A DNA stretch of 17,433 bases from JBLNDG01 sp050261415 (GCA_050261415.1 JBLNDG010000112.1:1-17433); one strand, 5' to 3'. Shown: positions 1-8,846, counted from the first letter of the stretch. Numbers and translations are program-made. The notes: generated from the sequence alone by a model not told the origin.

Positions 1-90
1 AATTCTTTTGTAAGTTAATGTTTTTTGTCATACATTAATTTTACCATAAATCCCTTACTTTTCGAAGTTTGGGGTTTATTTGTTTGCAGT

Positions 91-133
91 AAAAAGGAGC
101 TGTGCACTAATTATTTAGTGCGACAGCTCCTTT
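91..133 (-). terminator. Rho-independent terminator of the ABC exporter operon
   Basis: A long hairpin lies just past the permease stop codon. GGAGCTGT (96-103) pairs with ACAGCTCC (123-130), and an inner stem GCACTAA (104-110) pairs with TTAGTGC (115-121) around a TTAT loop, with G122 bulged. Read on the minus strand the hairpin is followed by a run of five T. Flanking A and T runs on both sides mean it may also work from the other strand. Positions 1-90 show no gene or clear signal. Confidence 0.85.
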
Positions 134-135
134 AT

Positions 136-1344
136 CTATTCATATCTTAAAGCTTCTATAGGATCAAGCTTTGCTGCCTTATTGGCAGGGTACAATCCGA
201 AGAATATTCCGACTGCCGATGAGAAGCCGAAGGCTATTAGTATTACCGTAAGTGATACGCCGAGAGGAACATTTATGAGCTTCCCTACAACAAATCCCAA
301 TGCTATGCCTAAAGCCATACCGATAATACCGCCGATAAGGCATAATATCAGGGACTCTGTCAGAAACTGCAGCATTATGTCCTTGTTTTGGGCCCCTAGT
401 GCCTTTCGTATGCCTATTTCCCTGGTCCTTTCGGTTACCGATACAAGCATTATGTTCATAACGCCTATACCGCCGACCAGAAGCGATATGCCGGCTATTG
501 AGCCTATTACCATAGTAAGTATATTGAGCACATTATTAAGCATATCCAGCTGCTTGAAACCTTCTTCAGCTGCATATTTGCCTTCGTTTCTATGCGTTTG
601 CTCAAGCAGATGTACGATTTTCGATGCTGTTTCACTTGAGTTATTCATATCAGAGAGCATAACAGCGAAAAATCCTATTTTTGCATCGGGAAAAATCCTG
701 TCGTCTATTGTTATAGGTATATAAACAGTACCGGGGAAGTTATCCCCGAACATCGTAGCCATATTACCGTTGGGGTTCTTACAAACACCTACAATTACAA
801 CGTTTAGGTTATTATCACGTACATTCAGCTTAACTTTTTGACCTACCGCGTCTGTTGTATTAAACAGCTTTTTCGCAGTTACTTCATCAATTACTGCAAC
901 ATTCCTTGCGCTTTGAATATCACGTTCATTAAGAAACCTGCCTGCAAGCAGCTTGGCGTTTACTAATTTGGCCATACCTTCTGTGGTTGCATCTATTTCA
1001 GCAAATTTACCTTCTTTTTCCGTCTTTACATTTCCCATGTCATAGGAGGCAGGTATTACGCTGGTTACTTCAGGAATTTTTTGTTTTATCAGTTCGGCAT
1101 CCTTTAATGTAAAGTAATCTCTGTCTTCTATGTCACCATTGGTTGTCTTTACATTTACATTTATTGTGTTTGTACCGAGCGAGTCAAATTCCCCGGTTAT
1201 AGCCTCCTTGCCGCCTTGACCGATGGATACTATAGTAATAACAGAGGATATACCTATTATTATACCCAACATTGTGAGGAAGGATCTCATCTTGTTTGCT
1301 CTTATACTGTGGAGGGCAGATTTGAAGCTTTCCATCAAATTCAT
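136..1344 (-). CDS. MacB/FtsX-type ABC transporter permease
   Basis: This 402-residue protein is the membrane subunit of a MacB-like exporter. One N-terminal membrane helix (about 21-43) is followed by an extracellular MacB periplasmic-core-like domain (about 45-265). Three C-terminal helices follow (about 274-300, 329-355, 362-385), forming an FtsX domain. The family-typical cytoplasmic motif ERTREIGIRKALGA (305-318) and the terminal LDPIEALRYE are both present. The ATG overlaps the TGA of the ATPase gene by four bases (ATGA), so translation is probably coupled. There is no fused ATPase domain, as in Gram-positive YknZ-type systems and unlike E. coli MacB. Such permeases are mechanotransmitters that expel peptides, antibiotics or lipids rather than forming a classic channel. 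The substrate cannot be read from sequence. The family call is very secure. Confidence 0.93.
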   Translation of the reverse strand: MNLMESFKSALHSIRANKMRSFLTMLGIIIGISSVITIVSIGQGGKEAITGEFDSLGTNTINVNVKTTNGDIEDRDYFTLKDAELIKQKIPEVTSVIPASYDMGNVKTEKEGKFAEIDATTEGMAKLVNAKLLAGRFLNERDIQSARNVAVIDEVTAKKLFNTTDAVGQKVKLNVRDNNLNVVIVGVCKNPNGNMATMFGDNFPGTVYIPITIDDRIFPDAKIGFFAVMLSDMNNSSETASKIVHLLEQTHRNEGKYAAEEGFKQLDMLNNVLNILTMVIGSIAGISLLVGGIGVMNIMLVSVTERTREIGIRKALGAQNKDIMLQFLTESLILCLIGGIIGMALGIALGFVVGKLINVPLGVSLTVILIAFGFSSAVGIFFGLYPANKAAKLDPIEALRYE

Positions 1345-2054
1345 GCTGTGATTCTCCCCTCTCTGATAATTCTGTTTACAATCGGCTTATCCGATATAAT
1401 TTCACCGTCCCTGAATACAACAGCCCTTTTGGTATGCTGGGCTATGTCCTGCTCATGGGTTACCATTACAATTGTTACTCCCTCATTGTTGAGGCTTTCG
1501 AATATACCCATTATTTCTTCGCTTGACTTTGTGTCGAGGTTTCCGGTAGGCTCGTCAGCCAGTATTATTGCTGGATCGTTTACCAAAGCCCTTGCTATCG
1601 CGACTCTTTGCTTTTGCCCGCCGGACAGCTCATTAGGCCTATGGTGTATCCTTTCACCTAACCCTACTTTCTCAAGGGCGGCTTTTGCCTTTTTTACCCT
1701 CTCGCTGCTGGGTACGCCTGCATATATCATAGGAAGTTCTACGTTGGCCAGGGCTGTCAATCTCGGCAGAAGGTTGAAGGCTTGAAATACAAAGCCTATT
1801 TTTTTATTCCTTATTACTGCCAGATCCTTGTCATTTAAAGTTGAGACATCTTCGCCGTCAAGGATGTATTTGCCTTCCGTGAGTCTGTCAAGGCATCCCA
1901 GTATGTTCATCAGGGTTGATTTGCCTGAGCCGGATGCCCCCATAACAGCAACATATTCATTTTTGGCTATAACAAAATTAATGTTCCTTAATGCTTCTAC
2001 CTGTATCTTTCCGGTATCATATACCTTCTTAAGGTTTTCAACTCTTATTATCAC
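1341..2054 (-). CDS. ABC transporter ATP-binding protein, MacB/LolD/YknY type
   Basis: This 237-residue ATPase carries the complete set of nucleotide-binding motifs: Walker A GASGSGKST (39-47), Q-loop Gln91, signature LSGGQ (143-147), Walker B ending ILADEP (164-169), D-loop NLD (172-174) and H-loop His200. Length and motifs fit the LolD/MacB/YknY family that drives FtsX-type permeases. The start is a GTG (2052-2054) lying 17 bases inside the end of the adaptor gene, with a G-rich ribosome site (GGGGGT) about seven bases upstream. The 3' end overlaps the permease ATG. Both overlaps indicate one polycistronic mRNA and a fixed adaptor-ATPase-permease complex. It should act at the inner face of the membrane, hydrolysing ATP to power export. 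Confidence 0.95.
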   Translation of the reverse strand: MIIRVENLKKVYDTGKIQVEALRNINFVIAKNEYVAVMGASGSGKSTLMNILGCLDRLTEGKYILDGEDVSTLNDKDLAVIRNKKIGFVFQAFNLLPRLTALANVELPMIYAGVPSSERVKKAKAALEKVGLGERIHHRPNELSGGQKQRVAIARALVNDPAIILADEPTGNLDTKSSEEIMGIFESLNNEGVTIVMVTHEQDIAQHTKRAVVFRDGEIISDKPIVNRIIREGRITA

Positions 2055-3348
2055 TGTTCTTACCCCCTGACTGCTTCACCGGGTCTCCGTCTTTCAGCGT
2101 TGCAGGCGGATTCTTAATGTACTGCTCACCTGCTTTAAGCCCTTCAATGACTTGAATTTCAAAGTCTGTTTCCAAACCTGTCTTTATATATCTTTTTACA
2201 GCCTTATTTTTATCAACCGCAAAGACGTATTTCTTCCCGTCTTTGTCCTGCTGGACAGCTTCAAAGCTGACAGCTACAGAGTCCGGGCTTTCTTTAAGTG
2301 TTATATCAATATCGGCTTCGTATCCAACCTTTACCTTGTCGTCAGGATTATCAAGAGTCACTTCGATTTCAACCTTAGGTTCTTTGTTGGTCCCGTCAAC
2401 TGCTATGACTGCTGCTTCACCTATTGCTGTAACAGTACCCTTGTATTCCTTATCTATTCCTTTTACCTTGATTACTGCTTTCTGGCCTTTGCTTACGCTT
2501 ACAGCATCATATTGGCTTACTTCTATCTTAACCTTGTATTTTGACAGGTCATATATTTTTACTACGCTGTTTTCCATTGTAGGGTATTGGTTCTTCTGAA
2601 CATCCAACTGAACAATCCTGCCGTTTATGCTGGATTTTATCAGACTATCGTCTATTTTTTTCTGCATGTTTGCAATATCCGCTTTTGAACTTTCAACCTG
2701 GTTTCTTTTCTCCTTAATCTGGTCGCTGTTGTTCACTCCGAAATCATTTAGGGAATCCTTTGCACTGTCAAGCTGCATTGCTGCAAGTTCCATCTGGTTT
2801 TTCAAATCATTCATTGCTTTGAATGCTGTTTCATAATCATCCTTGGATACCGCACCGGTGTCGTAAAGCGCCTTGGTCTGGTCATATTTTCTTTTAGCTT
2901 CGTTGTAGTTTGCTTCGGTGCTCTTATACTCTATCTCCGCCTTCTTTAAGGCATCCTCAAGAGCTGTTTTGTTGTTTTTACTATCAGTATTTAGCAGCCT
3001 TTGAAGACTCATGTTAGCAAGGTCCAAACCCAGTTCAAATTTCTTTAACTGGTATTCATAGTCAGTTGTATCTACTTTAAGTATAGGATCTCCTTCTTTG
3101 ATGTCCCGGCCTTCGTTTGCATATATGTCCAGAACCTTCTGTGTTGTGGGCAGGGTGATCTCTTCCTTATTGTTGGCTTCTATGTTGCCTGTTACTGATA
3201 TAGTCTGGGAAAGCTTTTTTGTTTCTGCCTTCCCGATATCAACTTCTTTAAATTTGTCCTGACTTGCTGTCACTATTCTTACAGCTCCGATAATTACTAC
3301 TACAATTATTATGGAGGCTATAATTATGAGCTTTTTCTTGTCCTTCAT
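2038..3348 (-). CDS. Membrane-fusion (HlyD/MacA-like) adaptor subunit of the ABC exporter
   Basis: This 436-residue protein has a lysine-rich start and a single membrane helix (about 7-28), so most of it lies outside the cell. It shows the usual adaptor order: first half of a lipoyl-like domain (about 62-100), a long helical hairpin (about 100-235, rich in K, E, Q, A and L), the second lipoyl half (about 236-265), a beta-barrel (about 271-352) and a membrane-proximal domain (about 355-425). The tail is hydrophilic. It is the first gene of the operon, with ATG at 3346-3348 preceded by GGGAG. In Bacillus the comparable protein is YknX. With no outer membrane, it probably acts as an assembly or gating partner of the permease rather than as a bridge to a TolC channel. 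Confidence 0.92.
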   Translation of the reverse strand: MKDKKKLIIIASIIIVVVIIGAVRIVTASQDKFKEVDIGKAETKKLSQTISVTGNIEANNKEEITLPTTQKVLDIYANEGRDIKEGDPILKVDTTDYEYQLKKFELGLDLANMSLQRLLNTDSKNNKTALEDALKKAEIEYKSTEANYNEAKRKYDQTKALYDTGAVSKDDYETAFKAMNDLKNQMELAAMQLDSAKDSLNDFGVNNSDQIKEKRNQVESSKADIANMQKKIDDSLIKSSINGRIVQLDVQKNQYPTMENSVVKIYDLSKYKVKIEVSQYDAVSVSKGQKAVIKVKGIDKEYKGTVTAIGEAAVIAVDGTNKEPKVEIEVTLDNPDDKVKVGYEADIDITLKESPDSVAVSFEAVQQDKDGKKYVFAVDKNKAVKRYIKTGLETDFEIQVIEGLKAGEQYIKNPPATLKDGDPVKQSGGKNSDNKS

Positions 3349-3541
3349 TTCAATTCTCCCTTCGGTTTTTTCCTTTTTCTTTCACATATAATTTATACGA
3401 ATACAAAACAAAAAAGTTTTATAATTGTCGATATTTAAATTATATTATTTTTCATATCCAAATGCACAGGCTATATTATGTAAATTAAATTGCAAGTTTT
3501 TGGCTGCTGATATAAAATAATAATATAGGAATTGTCGGGAG
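3349..3541. other. Divergent spacer between exporter operon and TPR gene
   Basis: This very AT-rich spacer of about 190 bases separates two divergent transcription units. The ribosome site of the adaptor gene (GGGAG, minus strand) lies at its left edge. A promoter candidate for the plus-strand gene is listed separately. I found no convincing -35/-10 pair for the minus operon, though AT-rich -10-like strings occur near 3385-3400. No small ORF or RNA gene is apparent. Confidence 0.5.
3490..3518 (+). promoter_or_regulatory. Candidate sigma-A promoter of the TPR gene
   Basis: TTGCAA (3490-3495) and TAAAAT (3513-3518) are separated by 17 bases, the optimal spacing for a vegetative promoter. The -10 matches consensus at five of six positions, the -35 at four. 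Transcription would begin near 3525, giving a very short leader before the ribosome site at 3537. In such AT-rich DNA chance matches are common, so this is a candidate only. Confidence 0.45.
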
Positions 3542-3544
3542 GTG
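3537..3544 (+). promoter_or_regulatory. Ribosome binding site that questions the TPR gene start
   Basis: GGGAGGTG is a near-perfect Shine-Dalgarno match, but it contains the GTG (3542-3544) that would open the frame. Six bases further on is an in-frame CTG (3551), the normal distance for initiation. A weaker AGGA at 3527-3530, eleven bases before the GTG, could serve the GTG instead. Confidence 0.5.
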
Positions 3545-5086
3545 GATATACTGTTTAAGCTTAATTTTGAAAAGACGGCTATTTTTGTGTTGGTGCTGAT
3601 ATTGCTGATATCTACGGCTAATATTTATACCCAGTTTTTTAGCCTGGTTTCCCCCGACAAAGAGGTTAATGTAACACAGCCAGGCGGAATCACCGGCCTC
3701 AGCTTTCCGGTAATGCTTCTCAAGGCTGACCAGCTGTATAAGCAGGGAAACTATAAGGAAGCACAGGATGAATATTTGCTGCTTACCAAATTAAACCCTT
3801 TAAGTCTACAGCAAAAGTCTACAGCATATTTTAGACTCGGTTTGTGCACCTACAAACTTGGAAAATATGATTTAGCCGGCAGCAGTTTTATTGAAGCTGC
3901 TACATATAATCCAAGAGATGCAGCTGCTTTTAACAATGCGGCAGTTTCTGCGTATTTGGCAAATAACACCGGTAAAGCGGAGCAATATATGAAAAAAGCT
4001 ATTGGGATTTCTCCTTCTGTTGAATACTATTATAATCTGGGCAGGATCTATGAGAAAGCCAAAAAATACGAAGACGCGGCAAAGTATTACATTGCTGCTG
4101 TCAGAGGGGGAGAAAATATTACCAGAGACTATGCCATTGACCCGGTACTCTTGAGTGTTAAAGTAAACAGCCTGATACCGGACAAGGCTGAGAGGGATAA
4201 GTTGGCAAAAGATTTGTTCATTGCTTTAAAGTTGAAAGAATCCAGAGAAGTTTACATAATTGAAGATGGGGGAATGAACCTGGAAGCTGATTTCAGTACC
4301 CGCATTGCTAATGTGAACGGCAGCAACAGGCTCTACTGTAAATATGACAGGAAGACAATGGACCCGTATAATCTAATCGACAGCTTATCTTGGGTTGTAA
4401 AGAGAAAAGGTGAAGTGGTATATACCGGAACGAAAGATGAATTTTCGGTAAAGGTTCAGGAAGAAGACGATTATGATGTATTACTTAGCTTGAAGTACAA
4501 TGACAAGATAAAGGAGAAAAATAAAATAATAAGCAAAAAACAAATTATGGATGTTGCGGCAAAGAATAGGAATCATCAGGATAACGCTGCAAACCAGACT
4601 TGCAAATATTATGTATATGCAGCTTATGAGCAGGTATTCGAAAATGACTTCAAGCTGGGTTCAAAGGGATTTACCGACAGATTCGGCGTTGCTTGGGGCA
4701 AGGATGGTATTACTACCGAGGTTATGAAACAGGATTTTATAGATGCTGGAAGTTCGCTGGATGTTATAAACGATTTGAACAGAAATGCAGGAATATGGGC
4801 AGACTTAAGTACTTTACTGGATGATAAGGATTTGAGAGGCAAAACTATAACTGTTAAGTTCTATGCAAGGAAAATAACGAGCAACGCAAACATGACCGCT
4901 AGGTTAAGAGTGAAGGCGGATCAGATTTATTATGCATATGACACCTATCCTCTGGCATATAAGTGGAGGCAGTATAGTATGGATATCTTCATTCCAAAGG
5001 ATTCAACCAATATGACCTTCAGCTTGCAGATAAATCCTGGTGAGGAAGTAAAAATTGACGGCTTTATAATAAGTGCCGTAAGATAA
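3542..5086 (+). CDS. Membrane-anchored TPR protein with C-terminal beta-sandwich-like domain
   Basis: This protein is 514 residues long from GTG 3542, or 511 if the rare CTG at 3551 is used. A hydrophobic segment (about 12-35) should act as a signal anchor, leaving the rest outside the cell. Residues about 57-194 form roughly four tetratricopeptide repeats, seen in phrases such as ADQLYKQGNYKEAQDEY, YFRLGLCTYKLGKYDLA and YNLGRIYEKAKKYEDAAKYY. The C-terminal part (about 365-514) is rich in beta strands and aromatics and ends IDGFIISAVR. That resembles the end of carbohydrate-binding or galactose-binding-like jelly rolls; this part is inference. It lies divergent to the exporter operon and convergent with the Ig-like surface gene, so it is probably monocistronic. 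I do not recognise a named family. It could scaffold cell-envelope complexes or bind wall or substrate glycans. Confidence 0.8.
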   Translation: MDILFKLNFEKTAIFVLVLILLISTANIYTQFFSLVSPDKEVNVTQPGGITGLSFPVMLLKADQLYKQGNYKEAQDEYLLLTKLNPLSLQQKSTAYFRLGLCTYKLGKYDLAGSSFIEAATYNPRDAAAFNNAAVSAYLANNTGKAEQYMKKAIGISPSVEYYYNLGRIYEKAKKYEDAAKYYIAAVRGGENITRDYAIDPVLLSVKVNSLIPDKAERDKLAKDLFIALKLKESREVYIIEDGGMNLEADFSTRIANVNGSNRLYCKYDRKTMDPYNLIDSLSWVVKRKGEVVYTGTKDEFSVKVQEEDDYDVLLSLKYNDKIKEKNKIISKKQIMDVAAKNRNHQDNAANQTCKYYVYAAYEQVFENDFKLGSKGFTDRFGVAWGKDGITTEVMKQDFIDAGSSLDVINDLNRNAGIWADLSTLLDDKDLRGKTITVKFYARKITSNANMTARLRVKADQIYYAYDTYPLAYKWRQYSMDIFIPKDSTNMTFSLQINPGEEVKIDGFIISAVR

Positions 5087-5121
5087 AAAATAAACCCCGC
5101 TAAATTGCGGGGCTTATTTTT
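5085..5121. terminator. Bidirectional terminator between convergent genes
   Basis: CCCCGC (5095-5100) pairs with GCGGGG (5107-5112) around the loop TAAATT. An A-rich stretch lies to the left and CTTATTTTT to the right, so the element reads as a GC stem plus T-run on both strands. It starts within the TPR stop codon and ends about 28 bases from the stop codon of the Ig-like gene, so it should end both convergent transcripts. Confidence 0.92.
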
Positions 5122-5148
5122 GCTTATCTTATGCTACTTTAGCAAATA

Positions 5149-8100
5149 TTACTGAAGAATCTGAGCGCCGTAGATAGGTGCAGTTCCATTTGCTCTGTAT
5201 ACTTCTACGATGTAGTTGTTGTCGCCTACTACTGTGCTAAATGTTCCAGCTTCTACAGTTGCGCCTGCATTTGTGTATAATGTTGCAATACTGATATCGC
5301 TGCCTACGACCTTTCCATAGTATGTTGTGCCGCCATAAACGACTGTTACAACATAGTCAGTAGTGTTCCAACCGCTGAAGGTTACATTGTTGTCAGTTAC
5401 ATCAATACCGCCGTCTGCAAGTATTCCTTTAAAGCTGTAGCTTCCAAGTCCGTCTACTGTTACAGTATAAGTCTGACCACTGAGAAGCGGTGCGTTTAGT
5501 GATATTCTGATTGATGTACCGTTTACTGCAGGTGTTGGGTTGATCTGTATAGCGTTGTCGTTCTTATCTTTAACAGTTATAACATCGGAGCTTACACTCT
5601 TTGTTGTTCTTACTTCTATTGTTCTGCCGTCTATTATAGCCACACCTTTGATGTAATCAGAGTTTACAACTGCTGATGCTACGAAATCGAAGGTTACATC
5701 TTTAACTGAGGACACATTGCCTGCGATGTCCTTAGCACCCGTCTTTGGTATGAGTGTGTAAACATCTCCGGCTTTGAGCGCTGTTCCGCCAAGGGTCAAC
5801 TTAACGATGTTCTTGTTGTCCTTGTCGATAGCTGCTGAAATTGTTGCGCCGGAAGCTGTTCCGTCACTCTTTCTGATTTCGTAAGAACCTGTTGTTGACA
5901 TATCTTCTGTGTATACTACATTGATTGTGTTGTTGCTTACTGCTTCAACATAGTCTATTGAAGGAGCATCTGTATCTTCAAGCATTGTTGTGTAAGCTGT
6001 GTAGCCAGCATAATCAATTTCTTCATCTACTACGGCATTTCCGAGGTAATCTTTCAAGCTTGCGCTGAAGTCAAATTTGTAAGTTGTGTCCATCGGCAAT
6101 ACGCCGGCACCCTGCTTAACAAGTGTCAAGGTTGAAAGCTCTTCATTTGAAGTTGGTGTTGTTGTTGTATCTGCATCTTCATCAACATATGCATCAAATA
6201 CTGTTCCATTAGCAGCTGTAATTGTTCCGGCCATTGAGCCATCTGCTAATTTTATTGGACCTGTGAATGTGAATCTCAATGTTCTTACATCAACCTGGTC
6301 TTTAGTTGAAACTTCAACTTTATCAGCTGCTGTATCTGATCCGTAGAAGGTTGGCTTATTATCGTTGTCAACTACGAATGCATTGTTGTGCTTGTCCTTT
6401 ATTCCTGCAAGTGTAGCAATAGTAAGTTCATCTGTTGTGTTCAAATCTGCGCTTGTCTTTAATACAACTGTAGTTTCGTCATCAACTACGCCAACAACGC
6501 TAGCTGTAATTGCTGATCCGTCTATTGTCATATTTACTGCTGGTCCAACAGCAGGTGTTGCAACTACTGGCTCATTGAATGTTATCATAATTTGTCTGTT
6601 GTTTGCAGCGTAGATATTTTCAATTGTAGGAGCAGTTGTATCTGCACCGTCAACCTGTGAAGTGAAGTATGCCTTTGCATTTATTGTAGCATTTCCAAGT
6701 CTGTCCTTTACTCCGTTGATTGTGACTGTGTAGTTCTTGTTTTCTGCCTGCTTTGCTGTTGTAAGAGTTACTACCTTGTAGTCGGAGCTTGCTGATACTT
6801 CTGCCTTAAGAACTGCACCCAGATTGTTGTTTATAACGTAGTTGGAAGGATCGTTTGCCGATGCAACATCAAGTCTTTCATCAAATGTCAGCTGAACTTC
6901 TGTCAAGCTGTTCCAAACTACCTTTGTTACTGCCGGAGGTTTAATGTCAGGTCCCTGTGATCTTGGGATGCTTCTGTTGCTTACTGTTGCCATTACATTG
7001 CCGAATTCGTCAGCGATGTTAGCTATTGTTATTTTGTAAGTTGTAGAAGTATCCATAGTGGATGTTGTCAATACAACTGTCTTTCCAAGGTCTGTATCAG
7101 GTTTTGTAGGTCTTACTATTTCAGCCTTGAGAACCTGTAAACCATTGTCAAATGTGTAGTTGTTTATATCTGTCAATGTTGCAGCATCCATTCTGTTGAT
7201 ATCAGTGAATGGAATTTCAACCATTGAATCGCCATATACCTTTATTGCACCAGCCTTAGGAGCTGTTGTGTCAGCTGCAACGCCGCCGAACTGCTTAGTT
7301 ATAGCCTTGGATATTACGTTCTTTGATACTGATCCGTCAGCCAGGTTGTTTATTGTGAGAGTGTATCTTGTGTTGATTGCCATTGGCTCTGTGCTGATTT
7401 CTATCTGGTCATAGTATCCGTAATCATCTGAATCAGAGTCTATTGCAGTTACTTTTGTTATTGCAAGACCATTGTCGATTGAGTAGTTAGCTATATTTTC
7501 TGCTGTAGCCTTGTCTATACCATGAGCATCACTGAAGTTTAATACTATTCTCTGGTTGTTCTTTACTATTACATTGCCGCTAACTACAGGAGCCTTTGTA
7601 TCAGCAGTTGCTGAAAGGCTCTTTGTAACAGTGCTTATAGCAACCATGTCTGAAGACTTAACGTTCTGGATTGTGAGCTTGTATATATTGTTTGTATTAA
7701 GTCCTGTAGTTGAAAGCTTAACTGTCTTTCTGCTGTCATCCTGTGCTGTCCAAAGTTCAGCTTTTGCCACTGCAGCACCTTTGTCAAGTGTGTAGTTAGC
7801 TATGTTTTCAGCTGAAGCTTTATCCATAGCCTTTGTGAATACAACTTGTATAGTATTAGTATCGATGCTCTTTACAGAATCAATCTGAGGAGCACCTGCT
7901 TCTTTAGCAATACCTGCAAAGTTAAGAGCTATGTCGCCTACTGTCAATGTGTAAGCTGTACCGGCAGTCTGAGCTGCAGTTGTAAGAACTACAACTGTTG
8001 AACTTTCAGCAGCTGCTGATTTAACTTCAAGTGCAGTTGCTGAGCCTTTAACTACGATTTTGTAGTTAGATGCGTTTTCAGCGAAAGCCTTTGCTACATC

Positions 8101-8835
8101 AGCATTGAAAGTTACTTCAACTTTGTCGTTAGCTATAGCTTTTACTGAATCTACTGCTGCAGTGGTAGAATCGGCATAAAGACCGGTTGATATAGCAGCG
8201 TCTCTATTGATTATACCGGCTTCTACTAATGTAGCAGCGAGTGACTTGCTAGTGCCTTTTACATTGGCTTTTAATGCTTCAACTGTACCGATTGCAAAAT
8301 CATTAACTGTGAAGTTAGTGTTTCCTGCAAGAGCTGTAAGTCCTTTTGAAGCTGCGAATGTCATAACTTCTGACCATGAGAAATCACCAACAACTGCGGA
8401 TGAATTCTGCTTGTAACCAAGTGCTTCAAGCATTACCTTGTAGTACTGGTCAGCTTCAATCTTAAGGTATGGAGCGAAGTTGTTTCCGCCTATACCAACC
8501 CATCCGAGTTCCGGATGAGCTTTGAGGTAAGCCATTATTGCTTTACCGCCAGCCCATGCTATGTTGCCATCCGCAAAGTTATCAGTTCCTGTGAAGGCCA
8601 AAGCTTCTTCTTCAAGACCCTTAAGTCTAAGGAACATAGTAGCTGCCTGGAGTCTGTCAGGTTTTGTTGCGAGGTATTCTGGTGTTACACCATTACCTGA
8701 ACCCTGAAGTACACCGATAGTTTTGAGTGTTTCGGCATCATTGCCGATAGCTGTTGTTTCTGCAGCAAATACTGTTGATACTGTTGAGAACATCAAAGCA
8801 AATGCCAAAAGAACAGCAAGTATTTTTTTACTCAT
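5149..8835 (-). CDS. Secreted S-layer-like protein with degenerate SLH repeats and about nine Ig-like repeats
   Basis: This 1228-residue protein starts at ATG 8833-8835, chosen because AAGGAGG lies 11 bases upstream and a clean signal peptide follows (MSKKILAVLL..., cleavage after STVFA near residue 24). Residues about 30-215 look like three degenerate SLH motifs, with cues such as GVLQGSGNG, RLQAATMFLRLKG and NNFAPYLKIEADQYYKVMLEALGY split over the span, and would hold the protein to wall polymers. Residues about 225-1228 contain roughly nine Ig-like/Big_5-type repeats of about 100 residues, opening with APxI.SV...N.I.V.F and often containing AENIANY. I see no cysteine, and acidic, Thr and Ala residues are abundant, as in S-layer proteins. 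A long leader, strong promoter and strong ribosome site suggest high expression. It is probably a main S-layer or wall-coat protein; a spacer for an adhesin or enzyme is the alternative. No catalytic domain is visible. Confidence 0.85.
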   Translation of the reverse strand: MSKKILAVLLAFALMFSTVSTVFAAETTAIGNDAETLKTIGVLQGSGNGVTPEYLATKPDRLQAATMFLRLKGLEEEALAFTGTDNFADGNIAWAGGKAIMAYLKAHPELGWVGIGGNNFAPYLKIEADQYYKVMLEALGYKQNSSAVVGDFSWSEVMTFAASKGLTALAGNTNFTVNDFAIGTVEALKANVKGTSKSLAATLVEAGIINRDAAISTGLYADSTTAAVDSVKAIANDKVEVTFNADVAKAFAENASNYKIVVKGSATALEVKSAAAESSTVVVLTTAAQTAGTAYTLTVGDIALNFAGIAKEAGAPQIDSVKSIDTNTIQVVFTKAMDKASAENIANYTLDKGAAVAKAELWTAQDDSRKTVKLSTTGLNTNNIYKLTIQNVKSSDMVAISTVTKSLSATADTKAPVVSGNVIVKNNQRIVLNFSDAHGIDKATAENIANYSIDNGLAITKVTAIDSDSDDYGYYDQIEISTEPMAINTRYTLTINNLADGSVSKNVISKAITKQFGGVAADTTAPKAGAIKVYGDSMVEIPFTDINRMDAATLTDINNYTFDNGLQVLKAEIVRPTKPDTDLGKTVVLTTSTMDTSTTYKITIANIADEFGNVMATVSNRSIPRSQGPDIKPPAVTKVVWNSLTEVQLTFDERLDVASANDPSNYVINNNLGAVLKAEVSASSDYKVVTLTTAKQAENKNYTVTINGVKDRLGNATINAKAYFTSQVDGADTTAPTIENIYAANNRQIMITFNEPVVATPAVGPAVNMTIDGSAITASVVGVVDDETTVVLKTSADLNTTDELTIATLAGIKDKHNNAFVVDNDNKPTFYGSDTAADKVEVSTKDQVDVRTLRFTFTGPIKLADGSMAGTITAANGTVFDAYVDEDADTTTTPTSNEELSTLTLVKQGAGVLPMDTTYKFDFSASLKDYLGNAVVDEEIDYAGYTAYTTMLEDTDAPSIDYVEAVSNNTINVVYTEDMSTTGSYEIRKSDGTASGATISAAIDKDNKNIVKLTLGGTALKAGDVYTLIPKTGAKDIAGNVSSVKDVTFDFVASAVVNSDYIKGVAIIDGRTIEVRTTKSVSSDVITVKDKNDNAIQINPTPAVNGTSIRISLNAPLLSGQTYTVTVDGLGSYSFKGILADGGIDVTDNNVTFSGWNTTDYVVTVVYGGTTYYGKVVGSDISIATLYTNAGATVEAGTFSTVVGDNNYIVEVYRANGTAPIYGAQILQ
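7468..7821 (-). repeat. Recurring coding repeat AENIANY in neighbouring Ig-like domains
   Basis: The segments 7777-7821 and 7468-7512 encode near-identical stretches in successive Ig-like repeats (KASAENIANYTLDKG and KATAENIANYSIDNG). The DNA is also similar, sharing TAGTTAGCTAT on the plus strand. More distant copies (NASNYKI, DINNYTFDNG, DPSNYVINNN) occur in the other repeats. This points to growth of the gene by internal duplication followed by divergence. Confidence 0.75.
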
Positions 8836-8846
8836 ACTTTTTGTTT

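Noticed and set aside
1216..1785. 189-codon plus-strand ORF across the exporter genes
   Set aside because: It is antisense to two very well supported genes and has no recognisable protein features.
5149..8835. Repetitive DNA considered as a CRISPR or VNTR array
   Set aside because: Similarity is at protein-domain level with about 300-base spacing and strong divergence; no short identical repeats with uniform spacers.
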